From Novosphingobium album (ex Liu et al. 2023) (lineage in GTDB: Bacteria; Pseudomonadota; Alphaproteobacteria; Sphingomonadales; Sphingomonadaceae): a stretch of 64,000 nucleotides of DNA. Both the position numbers and the translations under genes were made by a program. The notes beneath the pieces are model-generated. The model saw only the letters and a program-made list of their open reading frames with translations, searched no databases and was not told the origin of the DNA. Of the stretch, positions 1 to 8,608 are shown piece by piece (within the stretch, counting starts at the first letter, position 1; the number at the start of each line of letters is the position of its first letter). The stretch is from contig NZ_JARESE010000020.1 of the NCBI RefSeq assembly GCF_029076845.1, positions 1 to 64,000 on the forward strand, written 5' to 3'.

Positions 1-2
1 TT

Positions 3-125
3 GCCGAGATCGATGCCGCCTGGCGCGACAAGATGCGCGCCGCCCACCCCGATCGCGGCGGCAGCACCAGCGCGGCCGCCCGCCTCAACCACGCCCGCGA
101 CGAAGGAAGGAAAGCCAATGGCTGA
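3..125 (+). CDS. J-domain (DnaJ-like) protein, C-terminal fragment
   Basis: The reading frame is open from the left window edge and ends in TGA at 123-125, so only about 40 C-terminal residues are visible. They contain the J-domain signature HPDRGG followed by an alanine- and arginine-rich helix, matching helices II-III of a J domain, which docks Hsp70 (DnaK) and stimulates its ATPase. Because the J domain lies at the extreme C-terminus, the protein may resemble the J-domain proteins encoded on phage-like and integrative elements. The stop overlaps the ATG of the next gene at 118, suggesting translational coupling. The N-terminal part lies outside the window. Confidence 0.6.
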   Translation, partial: AEIDAAWRDKMRAAHPDRGGSTSAAARLNHARDEGRKANG

Positions 126-363
126 GAGGATTGATCCCGCGACGTTTGAGGTGTTTGCCGACGGAGTAAGGAAGGCGGTTGCCCGCGAGATTGCCACCCG
201 GCAGGCTCTCGATCAGGCGATCGCTGATCGCGCTGAGGCCGTACTGGCGGCGCAGGATGCATGGGGCCAACTCTTCAAATACGTTTCAGAGGTTGTCGGC
301 TTGCTTCACCAAGACGTTGCCGGGGCAGCGGCTGGTATTCGGGCGCCCGAAGAAGGACGATGA
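118..363 (+). CDS. small hypothetical protein (81 aa), accessory element
   Basis: An 81-residue, alanine-rich, probably all-helical soluble protein with no motif I recognise. The ATG at 118 overlaps the end of the J-domain gene, and an AAGGAAGG purine run just upstream is a good ribosome-binding site. The frame could extend further upstream through a TTG, but that stretch is read in another frame by the J-domain gene. Short unknown genes packed between a J-domain gene and an AlpA-type regulator are typical of prophage or integrative-element cargo. Function unknown. Confidence 0.55.
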   Translation: MAERIDPATFEVFADGVRKAVAREIATRQALDQAIADRAEAVLAAQDAWGQLFKYVSEVVGLLHQDVAGAAAGIRAPEEGR

Positions 364-385
364 GCCGTTGGGTAGTCGTACTTCA

Positions 386-589
386 GTGCCGGCGCGGGAA
401 GCGCCCGGCCGCCTGCTCAAGATGCAGGACATTGTCCGCGAGACCTCCCTCCACCGCGCGACGATCTACCGCCTGATCGCGAAGGGCGAATTTCCCCGCC
501 CAATTCCGCTCGGCCGCCAGCGCGTCGCCTGGGCCGAACGCGACGTCGAACAATGGAAACTTCGCCAGCTCGACCACGCCGCCCCCTGA
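386..589 (+). CDS. AlpA-family DNA-binding transcriptional regulator
   Basis: A short protein with the AlpA/MerR-like winged-helix pattern: a 'MQDIVRETSLHRATIYRLI' helix-turn-helix, then GEFPRPIPLG, an arginine, and a C-terminal W-x(4)-V-x-W helix. AlpA proteins activate or repress integrase/excisionase genes on prophages and integrative elements. The start is uncertain: GTG at 386 keeps the full helix-turn-helix, while ATG at 422 would trim about 12 residues. No integrase is visible, so this is probably one end of an element whose remainder lies to the left. It is followed by about 180 bp without a gene, lower in GC than its surroundings. Confidence 0.75.
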   Translation: MPAREAPGRLLKMQDIVRETSLHRATIYRLIAKGEFPRPIPLGRQRVAWAERDVEQWKLRQLDHAAP

Positions 590-772
590 AAACCTCGGGG
601 TATCGGCGGGGGCATCAGAAAATCCGCAACGCAAGAAAATCGTTAGTTTTGAGGATAATAGATATGGACCACCAATCCTCGCGGGGCATCCAGGTTTCCA
701 TATGATTTCAGATAGATAGGGCGGGCAGCCACGACACGCGCGGCCCACGCCCCGGCGCCATCGCGCGCGCGG

Positions 773-1816
773 TCAGGCCACCGCGGGTTCGAGCAGGTGT
801 ATCATTCCGGTATCGGCGTCGATTTCGGCCATGACGCCCACCGGGATGCTCACCTGGCTGGCGATGTGGCCGATCAGCGCGCCCTGGAACGCCGGGACTC
901 GCAGATCGGCGAACTGGCGGTCGAGCACTTCGTAGACGGTGAAATTGCCGAACGACGGCCCCGGATTCTCGCAATTGGTGCACTGGCCGAAAACCACGCC
1001 GGCCACTTTGCCGAGAATCCCCGCGAGCGCGAGCTGGGTAAGCATCCGGTCGATGCGGTATTCGGCCTCGTTGGTATCCTCCAGGAACAGGATCGCGCCG
1101 GAAAAATCGGGCAGGTAGGGCGTGCCGACCAGTGCCGAGAGGACCGAGAGATTGCCGCCCAGCAGGCGCCCGCGCGCCTTGCCCGAACGGAACGTGCGCA
1201 CCCGGCCGGCGGTACGGCCCAGGCCGCCCGCCAGACCTTGCGGCACCGCGTAAGTCGGCGTGGCGGCATCGAACGCGACATCGTGGAACGATTGCCACGC
1301 GGCCGGCGGCCAGCTTGCCGCCGCGTTCGGGCCGTGGATGCTGGGGATGCCGGTGCGCGCCGCCAGCGCGAGGTGCAGCGCGGTGACATCGCTCGATCCC
1401 ACAAGCAGCTTGGGATGGGCGCGAATCACCGCGAAATCGAGATGCGGCAGGATGCGCGCGCAGCCCCAGCCGCCGCGCACCGCCATGATCGCGCGCACTT
1501 CGGGATCGGCGAACATGGCGGTGAGATCGCGCGCGCGCGTGGCGTCCGATCCGGCCAGATAGCCTTCGCGATCGAGCATGTGCGGCGCGGACCTGGGGAC
1601 CAGCCCCATGGCCCGCACCGCGTCCTCGATCTCGGCGATGCCGAAGCGATCGGCGATGAAACCCGCCGGCGCGACCAGCCCCAGCGTATCGCCTTCGCGC
1701 AGGCGCGGCGGGCGGGGCGATGCGGGCGAACCGGGCGAGGCGGCCGGAATCGCCGGGGCGGCCAGCATGGCGGCAGTACCGCCAAGGCCCGCCAGCAGCG
1801 ATCGTCGCGTCAACAT
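773..1816 (-). CDS. LD-carboxypeptidase (peptidase family S66)
   Basis: A 347-residue murein LD-carboxypeptidase of the LdcA/S66 family, which removes the terminal D-Ala from tetrapeptide stems during peptidoglycan recycling. The nucleophile motif GSSDVTAL (Ser about 142), the following GGNLS segment, the acidic 'EDTNEAEYR' stretch and a C-terminal GHIASQ segment fit the Ser-Glu-His triad region. The N-terminus MLTRRSLLAGLGG is a twin-arginine-like signal followed by an alanine-rich hydrophobic stretch, so it is probably exported or membrane-attached, unlike the cytoplasmic E. coli enzyme. The start was chosen at this signal; a longer frame upstream lacks a plausible N-terminus. Confidence 0.85.
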   Translation of the reverse strand: MLTRRSLLAGLGGTAAMLAAPAIPAASPGSPASPRPPRLREGDTLGLVAPAGFIADRFGIAEIEDAVRAMGLVPRSAPHMLDREGYLAGSDATRARDLTAMFADPEVRAIMAVRGGWGCARILPHLDFAVIRAHPKLLVGSSDVTALHLALAARTGIPSIHGPNAAASWPPAAWQSFHDVAFDAATPTYAVPQGLAGGLGRTAGRVRTFRSGKARGRLLGGNLSVLSALVGTPYLPDFSGAILFLEDTNEAEYRIDRMLTQLALAGILGKVAGVVFGQCTNCENPGPSFGNFTVYEVLDRQFADLRVPAFQGALIGHIASQVSIPVGVMAEIDADTGMIHLLEPAVA

Positions 1817-1900
1817 CGGCACAGGTCTAGCGGCAAATCGGCCGCCTCGCGAGCCGCCTTTGCACTCGACGGAACGAACCTGACGCGCCATGGAACACGC

Positions 1901-2773
1901 ATGGCCGATACCGACAAGAAACTCACGCGCCGCCGGTTCTACAAGGCGGAGCAGGAAGCCTCCTTCGCCGAAGCGCAGGAAGGCACGCCGCAAACCCGCA
2001 ACCCCGCCTACCGGCTCGCGTTCCTCGACCAGGAATTCATGCTGCGCGACGAGCTGCGCCCGGTGCGCTTCCAGCTCGAACTGCTCAAGCCCGAGATGCT
2101 GCTGGAGGAAGCCAACATCGGCTCCACGCTGGTGATGTACGGTTCCGCGCGCATCCCCGCGCCCGACCAGTGCGACGCCATGCTCGCGGCCGCGACCACG
2201 CCTGAGCGCAAGGCCGTGGCCGAGCGGCTGGTGGCCAAGTCAAAATACTATGTCGAGGCCCGCAATCTCGCGCGGATGGCCAGCCAGTGCGCCATCGTCG
2301 AGAAAGGGATGCGCCAGTTCGTCGTCTGCTCGGGCGGCGGGCCGTCGATCATGGAAGCGGCCAATCGCGGCGCGGCCGACGTGGGCGCCGAATCGCTGGG
2401 GCTGAACATCGTGCTGCCACACGAGCAGGCGCCCAACCCCTACGTCACCCCGCGCCTTTCGTTCCAGTTCCACTACTTCGCCTTGCGCAAGCTGCACTTC
2501 CTGCTGCGCGCCCGCGCGGTGGCGGTGTTTCCGGGCGGATTCGGCACGCTCGATGAATTCCTCGAAACGCTGACGCTGATCCAGACCGGCAAGATGAAGC
2601 CGATCCCGATCCTGCTCTTCGGCCGCGAATACTGGGAACGGATCATCAATTTCGAGGCCATGGCCGAGGAAGGCGTGATCAATCCCCGGGACGTGGAGCT
2701 GTTCCACTGGTGCGAAACCGCCGAGGATGGCTGGGGCAAGATCGTCGAGTTCTACGATCTCGATTGCGGCTGA
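1901..2773 (+). CDS. LOG-family Rossmann-fold protein (TIGR00730-like)
   Basis: A 290-residue protein with the LOG (LONELY GUY)/'lysine decarboxylase-like' fold. The CSGGGPSIMEAAN loop (about 143-155) and the diagnostic PGGFGTLDE motif (about 211-219) are both present. Family members hydrolyse nucleoside monophosphates, releasing the base (cytokinin riboside phosphohydrolase or Ppn-type nucleosidases); true lysine decarboxylase activity is not expected. The first 70 residues form an extra basic and acidic helical extension seen in longer bacterial members. The start ATG at 1901 follows a divergent gap with the LD-carboxypeptidase gene. Exact substrate unknown. Confidence 0.85.
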   Translation: MADTDKKLTRRRFYKAEQEASFAEAQEGTPQTRNPAYRLAFLDQEFMLRDELRPVRFQLELLKPEMLLEEANIGSTLVMYGSARIPAPDQCDAMLAAATTPERKAVAERLVAKSKYYVEARNLARMASQCAIVEKGMRQFVVCSGGGPSIMEAANRGAADVGAESLGLNIVLPHEQAPNPYVTPRLSFQFHYFALRKLHFLLRARAVAVFPGGFGTLDEFLETLTLIQTGKMKPIPILLFGREYWERIINFEAMAEEGVINPRDVELFHWCETAEDGWGKIVEFYDLDCG

Positions 2774-2777
2774 CCCC

Positions 2778-3296
2778 ATGGTCACGCTGCGCACGGAGCG
2801 CCTGACCCTCAGGCCCGCGCGCGCGGACGACCTGGACGCGATCCATGCCCTGCTTTCGAACCCGCGCGCCATGGCCTACTGGTCGACGCCGCCGCATACC
2901 CACCGCGACCAGAGCCGGGAATGGCTGGCCGGGATGATCGCGACAGCCCCGGACGAAGGCGTGGATTTCGTGATCGCGCATCATGGCCGGGTGATCGGCA
3001 AGGCCGGGTTCTATCGCTTTCCCGAGATCGGCTACATCCTCGATCCCGCCCTGTGGGGCCAGGGCCTGGCCGGCGAGGCGTTGCGCGCGGTGCTGGGCCA
3101 TGTCTTCACCGCGCACGGGCTGGAGCGCGCCGTGGCCGATGTCGATCCGCGCAACGCGGCCTCGCTGCGGCTGCTCGAACGGCTGGGCTTTCGCGAGACC
3201 GGCCGCGCCGCGAAGACCTGGCTGGTGGGGCGCGAATGGTGCGACAGCGTCTACCTCGCGCTGGACCGGAAGGACTGGCCTCAGCGCACCGCCTGA
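2778..3296 (+). CDS. GNAT-family N-acetyltransferase (RimJ/RimL-like)
   Basis: A 172-residue acetyltransferase of the RimJ/RimL-like branch: 'TLRTERLTLRPARADDLDAI' start, a GYILDP-ALWGQGLAGEAL acetyl-CoA loop, and the 'NAASLRLLERLGFRETG' C-terminal signature. Such proteins acetylate N-terminal amines of proteins or small molecules; the substrate here cannot be told. It starts 4 bp after the LOG gene stop, implying co-transcription, and its 3' end overlaps the convergent thiD gene by 16 bp. Confidence 0.85.
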   Translation: MVTLRTERLTLRPARADDLDAIHALLSNPRAMAYWSTPPHTHRDQSREWLAGMIATAPDEGVDFVIAHHGRVIGKAGFYRFPEIGYILDPALWGQGLAGEALRAVLGHVFTAHGLERAVADVDPRNAASLRLLERLGFRETGRAAKTWLVGREWCDSVYLALDRKDWPQRTA

Positions 3297-4027
3297 TGGC
3301 CCAGCGGCCCGTGCCCGGCGCCAAAGCCGGGCGCTTCGCGCATGGCGGAACGGACGAAATCGCGCGCCGCGCCCACCGCCTCCGCCAGCGTCGCGCCCTG
3401 GCCCAGCAAGGTGGCGATGGCGCTCGACAATGTGCAGCCGGTGCCATGCGTGTGGCGCGTGACGATGCGCGGCGATCGCCAGACCACCGGCGCGGCGCCG
3501 GGCACGACCAGCCGATCCTCCACCACGTCGCCTTCGGCATCGCCGCCTTTGGCGAGATAGGCCCCGCCGCGTGCCGCCATCGCCGCATCGCCGCCCAGCG
3601 CGGCCAGTTCGGGCACATTGGGCGTGGTCAGCGTGGCCAGCGCCATCAGCCGTTCGAACGCGGCGATCGTCTCGCCATCGGCCAGCACCGAGCCGCTGGT
3701 CGCCACCATCACCGGATCGAACACCACCGGCGCGGCCAGCGCTGCGAGCCGATCGGCAACGGCATGGGCGATCGCGGCCGAGCCCAACATGCCGATCTTG
3801 ACCGCGTCCACTCCGATATCGCCCAGGCAGGCATCGATCTGCGCGCCGACGATCGCGGGCGAAAGCGGCTCCACCGCGCTGACGCCCCGCGTGTTCTGCG
3901 CGGTGATCGCGGTGATCGCGGTCATGGCATAGCCGCCCAGCATCGCGATCGTCTTGATGTCGGCCTGGATGCCCGCGCCGCCCGAGCTGTCGGAGCCGGC
4001 GATGGAAAGGATGCGCGGGGGAATCAT
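3281..4027 (-). CDS. thiD: hydroxymethylpyrimidine/phosphomethylpyrimidine kinase
   Basis: A 248-residue ribokinase-fold enzyme that phosphorylates HMP and HMP-P to HMP-PP in thiamine biosynthesis. Visible features are the N-terminal GSDSSGGAGIQAD substrate loop, the AITAQNT segment, the DPVM(V)ATSG stretch, and the C-terminal HGTGCTLSSAIA anion hole with the catalytic residue. No TPP riboswitch is apparent in the 68 bp upstream. It probably belongs to the same minus-strand transcript as the DUF1272 gene and glmM. Confidence 0.93.
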   Translation of the reverse strand: MIPPRILSIAGSDSSGGAGIQADIKTIAMLGGYAMTAITAITAQNTRGVSAVEPLSPAIVGAQIDACLGDIGVDAVKIGMLGSAAIAHAVADRLAALAAPVVFDPVMVATSGSVLADGETIAAFERLMALATLTTPNVPELAALGGDAAMAARGGAYLAKGGDAEGDVVEDRLVVPGAAPVVWRSPRIVTRHTHGTGCTLSSAIATLLGQGATLAEAVGAARDFVRSAMREAPGFGAGHGPLGHQAVR

Positions 4028-4095
4028 CCCACCGGGCTAGGGCCGCGCGCGCGCTTCGACAAGATCAAGCCGCGCGATCGACCCCTAGCAGCCGG

Positions 4096-4320
4096 TCAGC
4101 CGCGAAACTTGCGCTCGGTCGAAGGCGGATGCTGCGCGTGGTGCTTTTTCGCCCGCGTCGGCCGATCGACCAACTCGCCGCCGCAATTGGGGCAAAGCTC
4201 GTCAAGCACGTCGGCGCATTCGGTGCAGAACGTGCATTCGAAGCTGCAGATGAAGGCGCCCGGCGCCTCGGCCGGCAGATCCGCGCCGCAGCGCTCGCAA
4301 TCGGGGCGCATCTCCAGCAT
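4096..4320 (-). CDS. DUF1272 zinc-ribbon-like protein
   Basis: A 74-residue protein dominated by cysteines: C-x2-C near the N-terminus, then C-x3-C-x2-C-x2-C and a final C-x2-C. This is the DUF1272 pattern, which probably binds two structural metal ions. The start MLEMRP overlaps the glmM stop codon by one base (ATGA), so it is translated from the glmM transcript. The C-terminal tail is basic and His-rich. Cellular role unknown. Confidence 0.8.
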   Translation of the reverse strand: MLEMRPDCERCGADLPAEAPGAFICSFECTFCTECADVLDELCPNCGGELVDRPTRAKKHHAQHPPSTERKFRG

Positions 4321-5660
4321 CAGGCGGCGACCTGCGCGACCGCTTCGCACACGCAGGCGACGGCGGCCTCCACTTCGCCGGCGTCATCGCCTTCGGCCAT
4401 CACGCGAATGACCGGCTCGGTGCCCGAAGGACGGATCACCAGCCGGCCCTTGCCATCCAGCGAAGCCTCGGCATCGGCGATGGCGGCGCGCACGCGCGCG
4501 TCTTCCAGCGGCTTGCCGCCGGAAAAGCGCACGTTGCGCAAGAGCTGGGGCACGGGATCGAACAAGTGCAGCAGCTCGCTCGCCCGCTTGCCCGACTGGA
4601 CCAGCGCGGCCAGCACCTGCAACGCGGCGACCGTGCCGTCGCCCGTGGTCGCGTGGTCGAGCAGGATCATGTGGCCGGATTGCTCGCCACCGACATTGTA
4701 GCCGCCGCCGCGCATCGCTTCGAGCACATGGCGATCGCCCACCCGGGTGCGCACCAGGTCGATCCCCCGGCCATTGAGGAAGCGTTCGAGCCCCAGGTTC
4801 GACATGACCGTGGCGACCACGCCGCCGCCGGCCAGCCGCCCTTGCGCGGCCCACTGGCTGCCGATCAGCGCCATGATCTGATCGCCATCGACGGTATTGC
4901 CCTGTTCATCGACCACGATCAGCCGGTCGGCATCGCCATCAAGCGCGATGCCGATGTCCGCGCCTGATCCGACCACGGTTTCCTGGATGAGATCGAGGTG
5001 CGTCGAGCCGCAGCGATCGTTGATGTTCTTGCCATTGGGGCTGACGCCCACCGCGACGATTTCCGCGCCCAGTTCCCAGAACGCGGAAGGCGCGACCTGA
5101 TAGGCCGCGCCATTGGCGCAATCGACCGCGATCTTCAGCCCATCCAGCCGGATATCGTGCGGCAGCGACCATTTGACCGCATGGATATAGCGCCCGCGCG
5201 CATCCTCGATCCGGCGAGCCCGGCCGATCTCGGCCGCCTCGGCCAGCGGCAGATCCTCGCCCAGCAGCGCCTCGATCGCCAGCTCGTCCTCATCCGAAAG
5301 CTTGAAGCCGTCGGGCCCGAACAGCTTGATGCCGTTGTCCTCATAAGGGTTGTGGCTGGCCGAGATCATCACGCCGACATCGGCGCGCAGCTCGCGCGTC
5401 AGCAGCGCGACGGCGGGGGTGGGCATCGGCCCCAGCAGCACCACGTCCATGCCGACGCTGGTGAAGCCCGCGACCATCGCGTTTTCCAGCATGTAGCCGG
5501 AAAGCCGGGTGTCCTTGCCGATCACCACGCGGTGCCGGTGCGCGCCGCGCAGGAAGTGCTTGCCGGCCGCCTGCCCGACTTTCATCGCCGTTTCGGCGGT
5601 CATCACGCCGGCATTGGTGCGGCCGCGAATCCCGTCCGTGCCGAAGAATTGCTTGCTCAT
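4320..5660 (-). CDS. glmM: phosphoglucosamine mutase
   Basis: A 446-residue alpha-D-phosphohexomutase converting glucosamine-6-phosphate to glucosamine-1-phosphate on the way to UDP-GlcNAc. The N-terminus FGTDGIRG, the phosphoserine loop [11 protein letters not shown] (Ser about 102), the metal loop DGDADR and the C-terminal phosphate-binding RPSGTEP are all intact, and the length is typical. Start MSKQFFG was chosen over an in-frame ATG four codons upstream because it matches family N-termini. It is first of a minus-strand group with the DUF1272 gene and thiD. Confidence 0.95.
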   Translation of the reverse strand: MSKQFFGTDGIRGRTNAGVMTAETAMKVGQAAGKHFLRGAHRHRVVIGKDTRLSGYMLENAMVAGFTSVGMDVVLLGPMPTPAVALLTRELRADVGVMISASHNPYEDNGIKLFGPDGFKLSDEDELAIEALLGEDLPLAEAAEIGRARRIEDARGRYIHAVKWSLPHDIRLDGLKIAVDCANGAAYQVAPSAFWELGAEIVAVGVSPNGKNINDRCGSTHLDLIQETVVGSGADIGIALDGDADRLIVVDEQGNTVDGDQIMALIGSQWAAQGRLAGGGVVATVMSNLGLERFLNGRGIDLVRTRVGDRHVLEAMRGGGYNVGGEQSGHMILLDHATTGDGTVAALQVLAALVQSGKRASELLHLFDPVPQLLRNVRFSGGKPLEDARVRAAIADAEASLDGKGRLVIRPSGTEPVIRVMAEGDDAGEVEAAVACVCEAVAQVAA

Positions 5661-5730
5661 GGCCCTGCCCATATCACGCGATTTGCTGACAAATTGCTAT
5701 GTCGCGCCGCGCTGGTAAAGTCACGCCCGC

Positions 5731-6990
5731 ATGAACGACGAAGCCGGTCCATCCCGGATGCCCGAAATCCGCGTGCCGGGGCTGCTGACCCTGGCCGGGC
5801 TGGTTTGCGGGCTGCTGCTGGGCCTCCTGCTCCACGGCACGACCGCGCTGCCGCCGCTGCTCGCGCTGGCCGAGCCGGCCGGCGGGCTGTGGCTGCAAGC
5901 CTTGAAGATGACGATCCTGCCGCTGGTCGCCGGACTGCTGTTCACCGGCATTGTCGAGACCGTGGCGGCAGCACGCGCGGGCGCGATGGCGCGGCGCACG
6001 CTGGGCTTCATCGTCGCGCTGCTGGCGGCCAGCGCAGTGCTGGGCGCGGTGGGGATGCCGCTGCTGCTCGACCTGTCGCCCGCGCCGGCCGGGATCGCGC
6101 TGCGCGGCCCCGGCGATCCCGGCTCGGTTCCGGGCATCGGCGATTTCGTGCGCTCGCTGCTGCCCGGCAATGTCGTCACCGCCGCCGCCGGGGATGCGAT
6201 GCTGCCGGTGATCGTCTTCGTCGCGCTGTTCGCCCTGGCCTCGACCCGGCTGGCCGAAGCGCCGCGCCGCCAGCTCGCGCTGCTGTTCGCCGCGATGGCC
6301 GGCGCGATGATGGTGGTGATCGGCTGGGTGCTGGCGCTCGCGCCGATCGGCGTCTTCGCGCTGGGCCTCTCGCTCGCGGCGCAAAGCGGCGCGGCGGCGA
6401 TCGGCGCGCTGGCGCACTATATCACGCTGGTGAGCACGCTGGGCGCGGTGATGCTGCTGGCCGCCTATCCGCTCGCCCGGCTGGTCGCGCGCCTGCCGCT
6501 GGGCACGTTCGCCCGCGCGGCGATGCCGGTGCAGGTCGTGGCGATCTCGACCCAGTCGTCGCTGGCGAGCCTGCCGGCCATGCTCGCCGCCTCGCGCAAG
6601 CTGGGCCTGGCGACCACCACCGCCGAATTCGTCCTGCCGCTGGCGGTCACGCTGTTCCGCGTGACGAGCCCGGCGATGAACGTGGGCGCGGTGATCTATG
6701 CGGCCAGCCTGGCCGGCGTGGACCTGCCCCCTTCGGCCATCGCGGCGGGCGCGCTGGTGGCTTTCGTCACCACGGTCGGCTCGGTCTCGCTGCCCGGCAC
6801 GGTCAGCTTCATCGCCTCGACCGCGCCGATCGCCGCCGCCATGGGCGTGCCGCTCTGGCCGCTGGGCGTCCTGGTGGCGGTGGAAATGCTGCCCGACATC
6901 ATGCGCACCGTCGGCAACGTGACAATGGACGTGGCGGTGGCAGGCGCGGTGGATGCGGGCAAGGGCATCCATGGACCGGAGGACGATTAG
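5731..6990 (+). CDS. dicarboxylate/amino acid:cation symporter (DAACS/SDF family)
   Basis: A 419-residue polytopic inner-membrane protein with about eight hydrophobic helices plus the re-entrant loops of the GltP/DctA family. A serine-rich 'STQSSLASLPA' stretch corresponds to hairpin HP1, and 'TSPAMNVGAVIYA' to the NMDGT-like region of TM7, though the canonical sequence is degenerate. The family imports C4-dicarboxylates, glutamate or aspartate with Na+ or H+; the altered TM7 motif means the substrate should not be assumed. It converges on the Slam-like gene, with a large hairpin repeat between them. Confidence 0.8.
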   Translation: MNDEAGPSRMPEIRVPGLLTLAGLVCGLLLGLLLHGTTALPPLLALAEPAGGLWLQALKMTILPLVAGLLFTGIVETVAAARAGAMARRTLGFIVALLAASAVLGAVGMPLLLDLSPAPAGIALRGPGDPGSVPGIGDFVRSLLPGNVVTAAAGDAMLPVIVFVALFALASTRLAEAPRRQLALLFAAMAGAMMVVIGWVLALAPIGVFALGLSLAAQSGAAAIGALAHYITLVSTLGAVMLLAAYPLARLVARLPLGTFARAAMPVQVVAISTQSSLASLPAMLAASRKLGLATTTAEFVLPLAVTLFRVTSPAMNVGAVIYAASLAGVDLPPSAIAAGALVAFVTTVGSVSLPGTVSFIASTAPIAAAMGVPLWPLGVLVAVEMLPDIMRTVGNVTMDVAVAGAVDAGKGIHGPEDD

Positions 6991-7050
6991 CGCCTTCGGC
7001 GATGGCTCAAGCATCGATGACGGGAATTATCGTTTCGAAGCAGGCCCGTT

Positions 7051-7185
7051 GGAAATGCGCGGAAAAACGCATTTCGGTGCGGCACCGGCCCGCGCCTCCA
7101 CCCAGCCTCCCACAGAGTACCATTTCGTTGGGAGGCCGGGTGGGGGCGTGGGCCGGTGCCGCTATGCGCCGAAAGGCGCATTTCC
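7051..7185. repeat. compound inverted repeat (REP-like hairpin)
   Basis: Two arms, about 7051-7112 and 7129-7185, are imperfect reverse complements across a short AT-richer loop. Each arm ends in its own mini-hairpin: GAAATGCG...CGCATTTC on the left, TGCGCC-GAAA-GGCGCA on the right. It lies between the convergent symporter and Slam-like genes and could terminate both. A second copy of one arm is found at 38225-38279, so this is a dispersed element rather than a simple terminator. Confidence 0.8.
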
Positions 7186-7195
7186 AGACAGGCTC

Positions 7196-8608
7196 TCAGA
7201 AATACCGCGCCAGCTTGAACTGCACGCGGTGGCGTTCGCTGGCGTAGAAATCGTAGTTCGAATCGACCTTGCTGAACTGGTATTCGACCGAGGGCGAGAA
7301 GCCGGCGACGCGAATCTGCCGCAATCCCAGGTAGGCCCGGCCCTGCAGCCGCCATTCCTCGCGCTTCTCGAACGAGAAGAAGGGTTGCGCCTCGTCGTAT
7401 TTCGACCAGGTGGCGCCGCCCGACAAGCCGGCGTTGATGCCCAGCGGCAATTCGCCGCCGATGCCCGCGTTGAGCCCGAACGTGGTGTTCGAATAGGCGT
7501 CTTCCTTGTCGGATTCGCGCCGGGCGAGCACGCTGGCCGAAACGATCGCGGAACGGGCGACGACTTGCTCGTAGGTGGCATTGGCGCCGATCTGCCAGCC
7601 ATTGTAGCCGGTGTTGAGATCGGATTCGCTGCGCCGCCCGTCGATCTGCAAGGCGATGCGCCGGGAACGGTCGAGCGATTGCTGGAACGTCGCGCGCGCG
7701 CCGTATTGCCGCGCCGCCACCTCGCCGCCATACCAGCGATAGAGGCCGACGGCCTGCACGGTCAGCGTGTGGTCACCGTCCAGCCGCAGTTCCGGCCCGC
7801 CGGCAAGCTGCACGGTGTAATCGTCGAGCGTGTTGTCCTCGTAATTGACCATGGCCGCGTTGGTATCGAACACCAGCGAGCTGTTCTCGGCGGTCGGCAG
7901 GCGCAGCGTGGCATACGTGCTCGCGGTCACGCCCACGCCCGAGCGCGCGCGCGCCTCTGCATCCAGCGTGAGCGGCACTTGCATCGAGCCGAAATTGACG
8001 TCGATGGTTTCGGCCGCGGTCGCCGAATTGATGTTCGAATCGGGCGCGAAGCCGAAATCGAAGCCGAAGCGGAACCGGCGGTTGGATCGCACCGCGCTGC
8101 GCGCGTTGCCGATCATGCGGGCGATATCCTCGGGCAACGTCTCGTCCTGCCCGGCCAGCCGCAAGTGATACTCGGCGCCGTCGTAATTGCCTTGCATCAT
8201 CAGCGCGCGGGCCAGTTCCAGCCGCACGCGGGTCTGGCCCGGATTGTCCTTCAGGATCGCGCGGAACCGCTCGGCCGCGCCTTTGGCATCGCCCGTGCCC
8301 AGGCGGATCAGGCCATCGAGGAAGCCATAGGGAATGGCCATGCCCGGCGCATCGCGCAGCGCCGCCACGAAAGGCCGCGCCTCGTCATAATGCTTTTCGA
8401 GCACCAGCCGCTCGGCCAGCGCCAGCATCTGGCCGGGCGAGAGGCGGTAATCGCAGCGCCCGCCCGAACACGCGCCCGGCACCGCCGTCGCCCCGCCCCG
8501 CGCGGCGGCCGCACTGGCGGGGGCTTCCTCGGCGCTGGCCGGCACGGCGAGCAGGGCGGCGCCCGCCAGCGCCGAAGCGATGGCAAGGCGCTGCGGAATG
8601 GCAGGCAT
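7196..8608 (-). CDS. Slam-like surface lipoprotein assembly modifier (TPR + beta-barrel)
   Basis: A 470-residue outer-membrane protein. A Sec signal (about 1-26) is followed by a TPR-like helical region (about 55-165) and then a long run of alternating amphipathic beta-strands ending in an aromatic Phe, as in an outer-membrane barrel. This order matches Slam (DUF560), which carries lipoproteins such as TbpB to the outer face of the outer membrane in Neisseria. The gene upstream encodes a TbpB-like lipoprotein whose stop overlaps this start (TAATG), as expected for a transporter and its client. The family is recognised from architecture and context; client specificity is inferred. Confidence 0.78.
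   Translation of the reverse strand: MPAIPQRLAIASALAGAALLAVPASAEEAPASAAAARGGATAVPGACSGGRCDYRLSPGQMLALAERLVLEKHYDEARPFVAALRDAPGMAIPYGFLDGLIRLGTGDAKGAAERFRAILKDNPGQTRVRLELARALMMQGNYDGAEYHLRLAGQDETLPEDIARMIGNARSAVRSNRRFRFGFDFGFAPDSNINSATAAETIDVNFGSMQVPLTLDAEARARSGVGVTASTYATLRLPTAENSSLVFDTNAAMVNYEDNTLDDYTVQLAGGPELRLDGDHTLTVQAVGLYRWYGGEVAARQYGARATFQQSLDRSRRIALQIDGRRSESDLNTGYNGWQIGANATYEQVVARSAIVSASVLARRESDKEDAYSNTTFGLNAGIGGELPLGINAGLSGGATWSKYDEAQPFFSFEKREEWRLQGRAYLGLRQIRVAGFSPSVEYQFSKVDSNYDFYASERHRVQFKLARYF

Noticed and set aside
590-772. Attachment site of the left-hand element
   Set aside because: Lower GC but no direct repeat, tRNA end or integrase is visible in the window.
4028-4095. TPP riboswitch upstream of thiD
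   Set aside because: The 68-bp gap is too short and shows no THI-box sequence.
5674-7014. Long open frame (446 codons) on the minus strand opposite the dicarboxylate symporter gene
   Set aside because: Its translation is a charge-rich, Arg/Gln/Asp-repetitive sequence without hydrophobic core or motif, a mirror of a recognised membrane protein gene in high-GC DNA.
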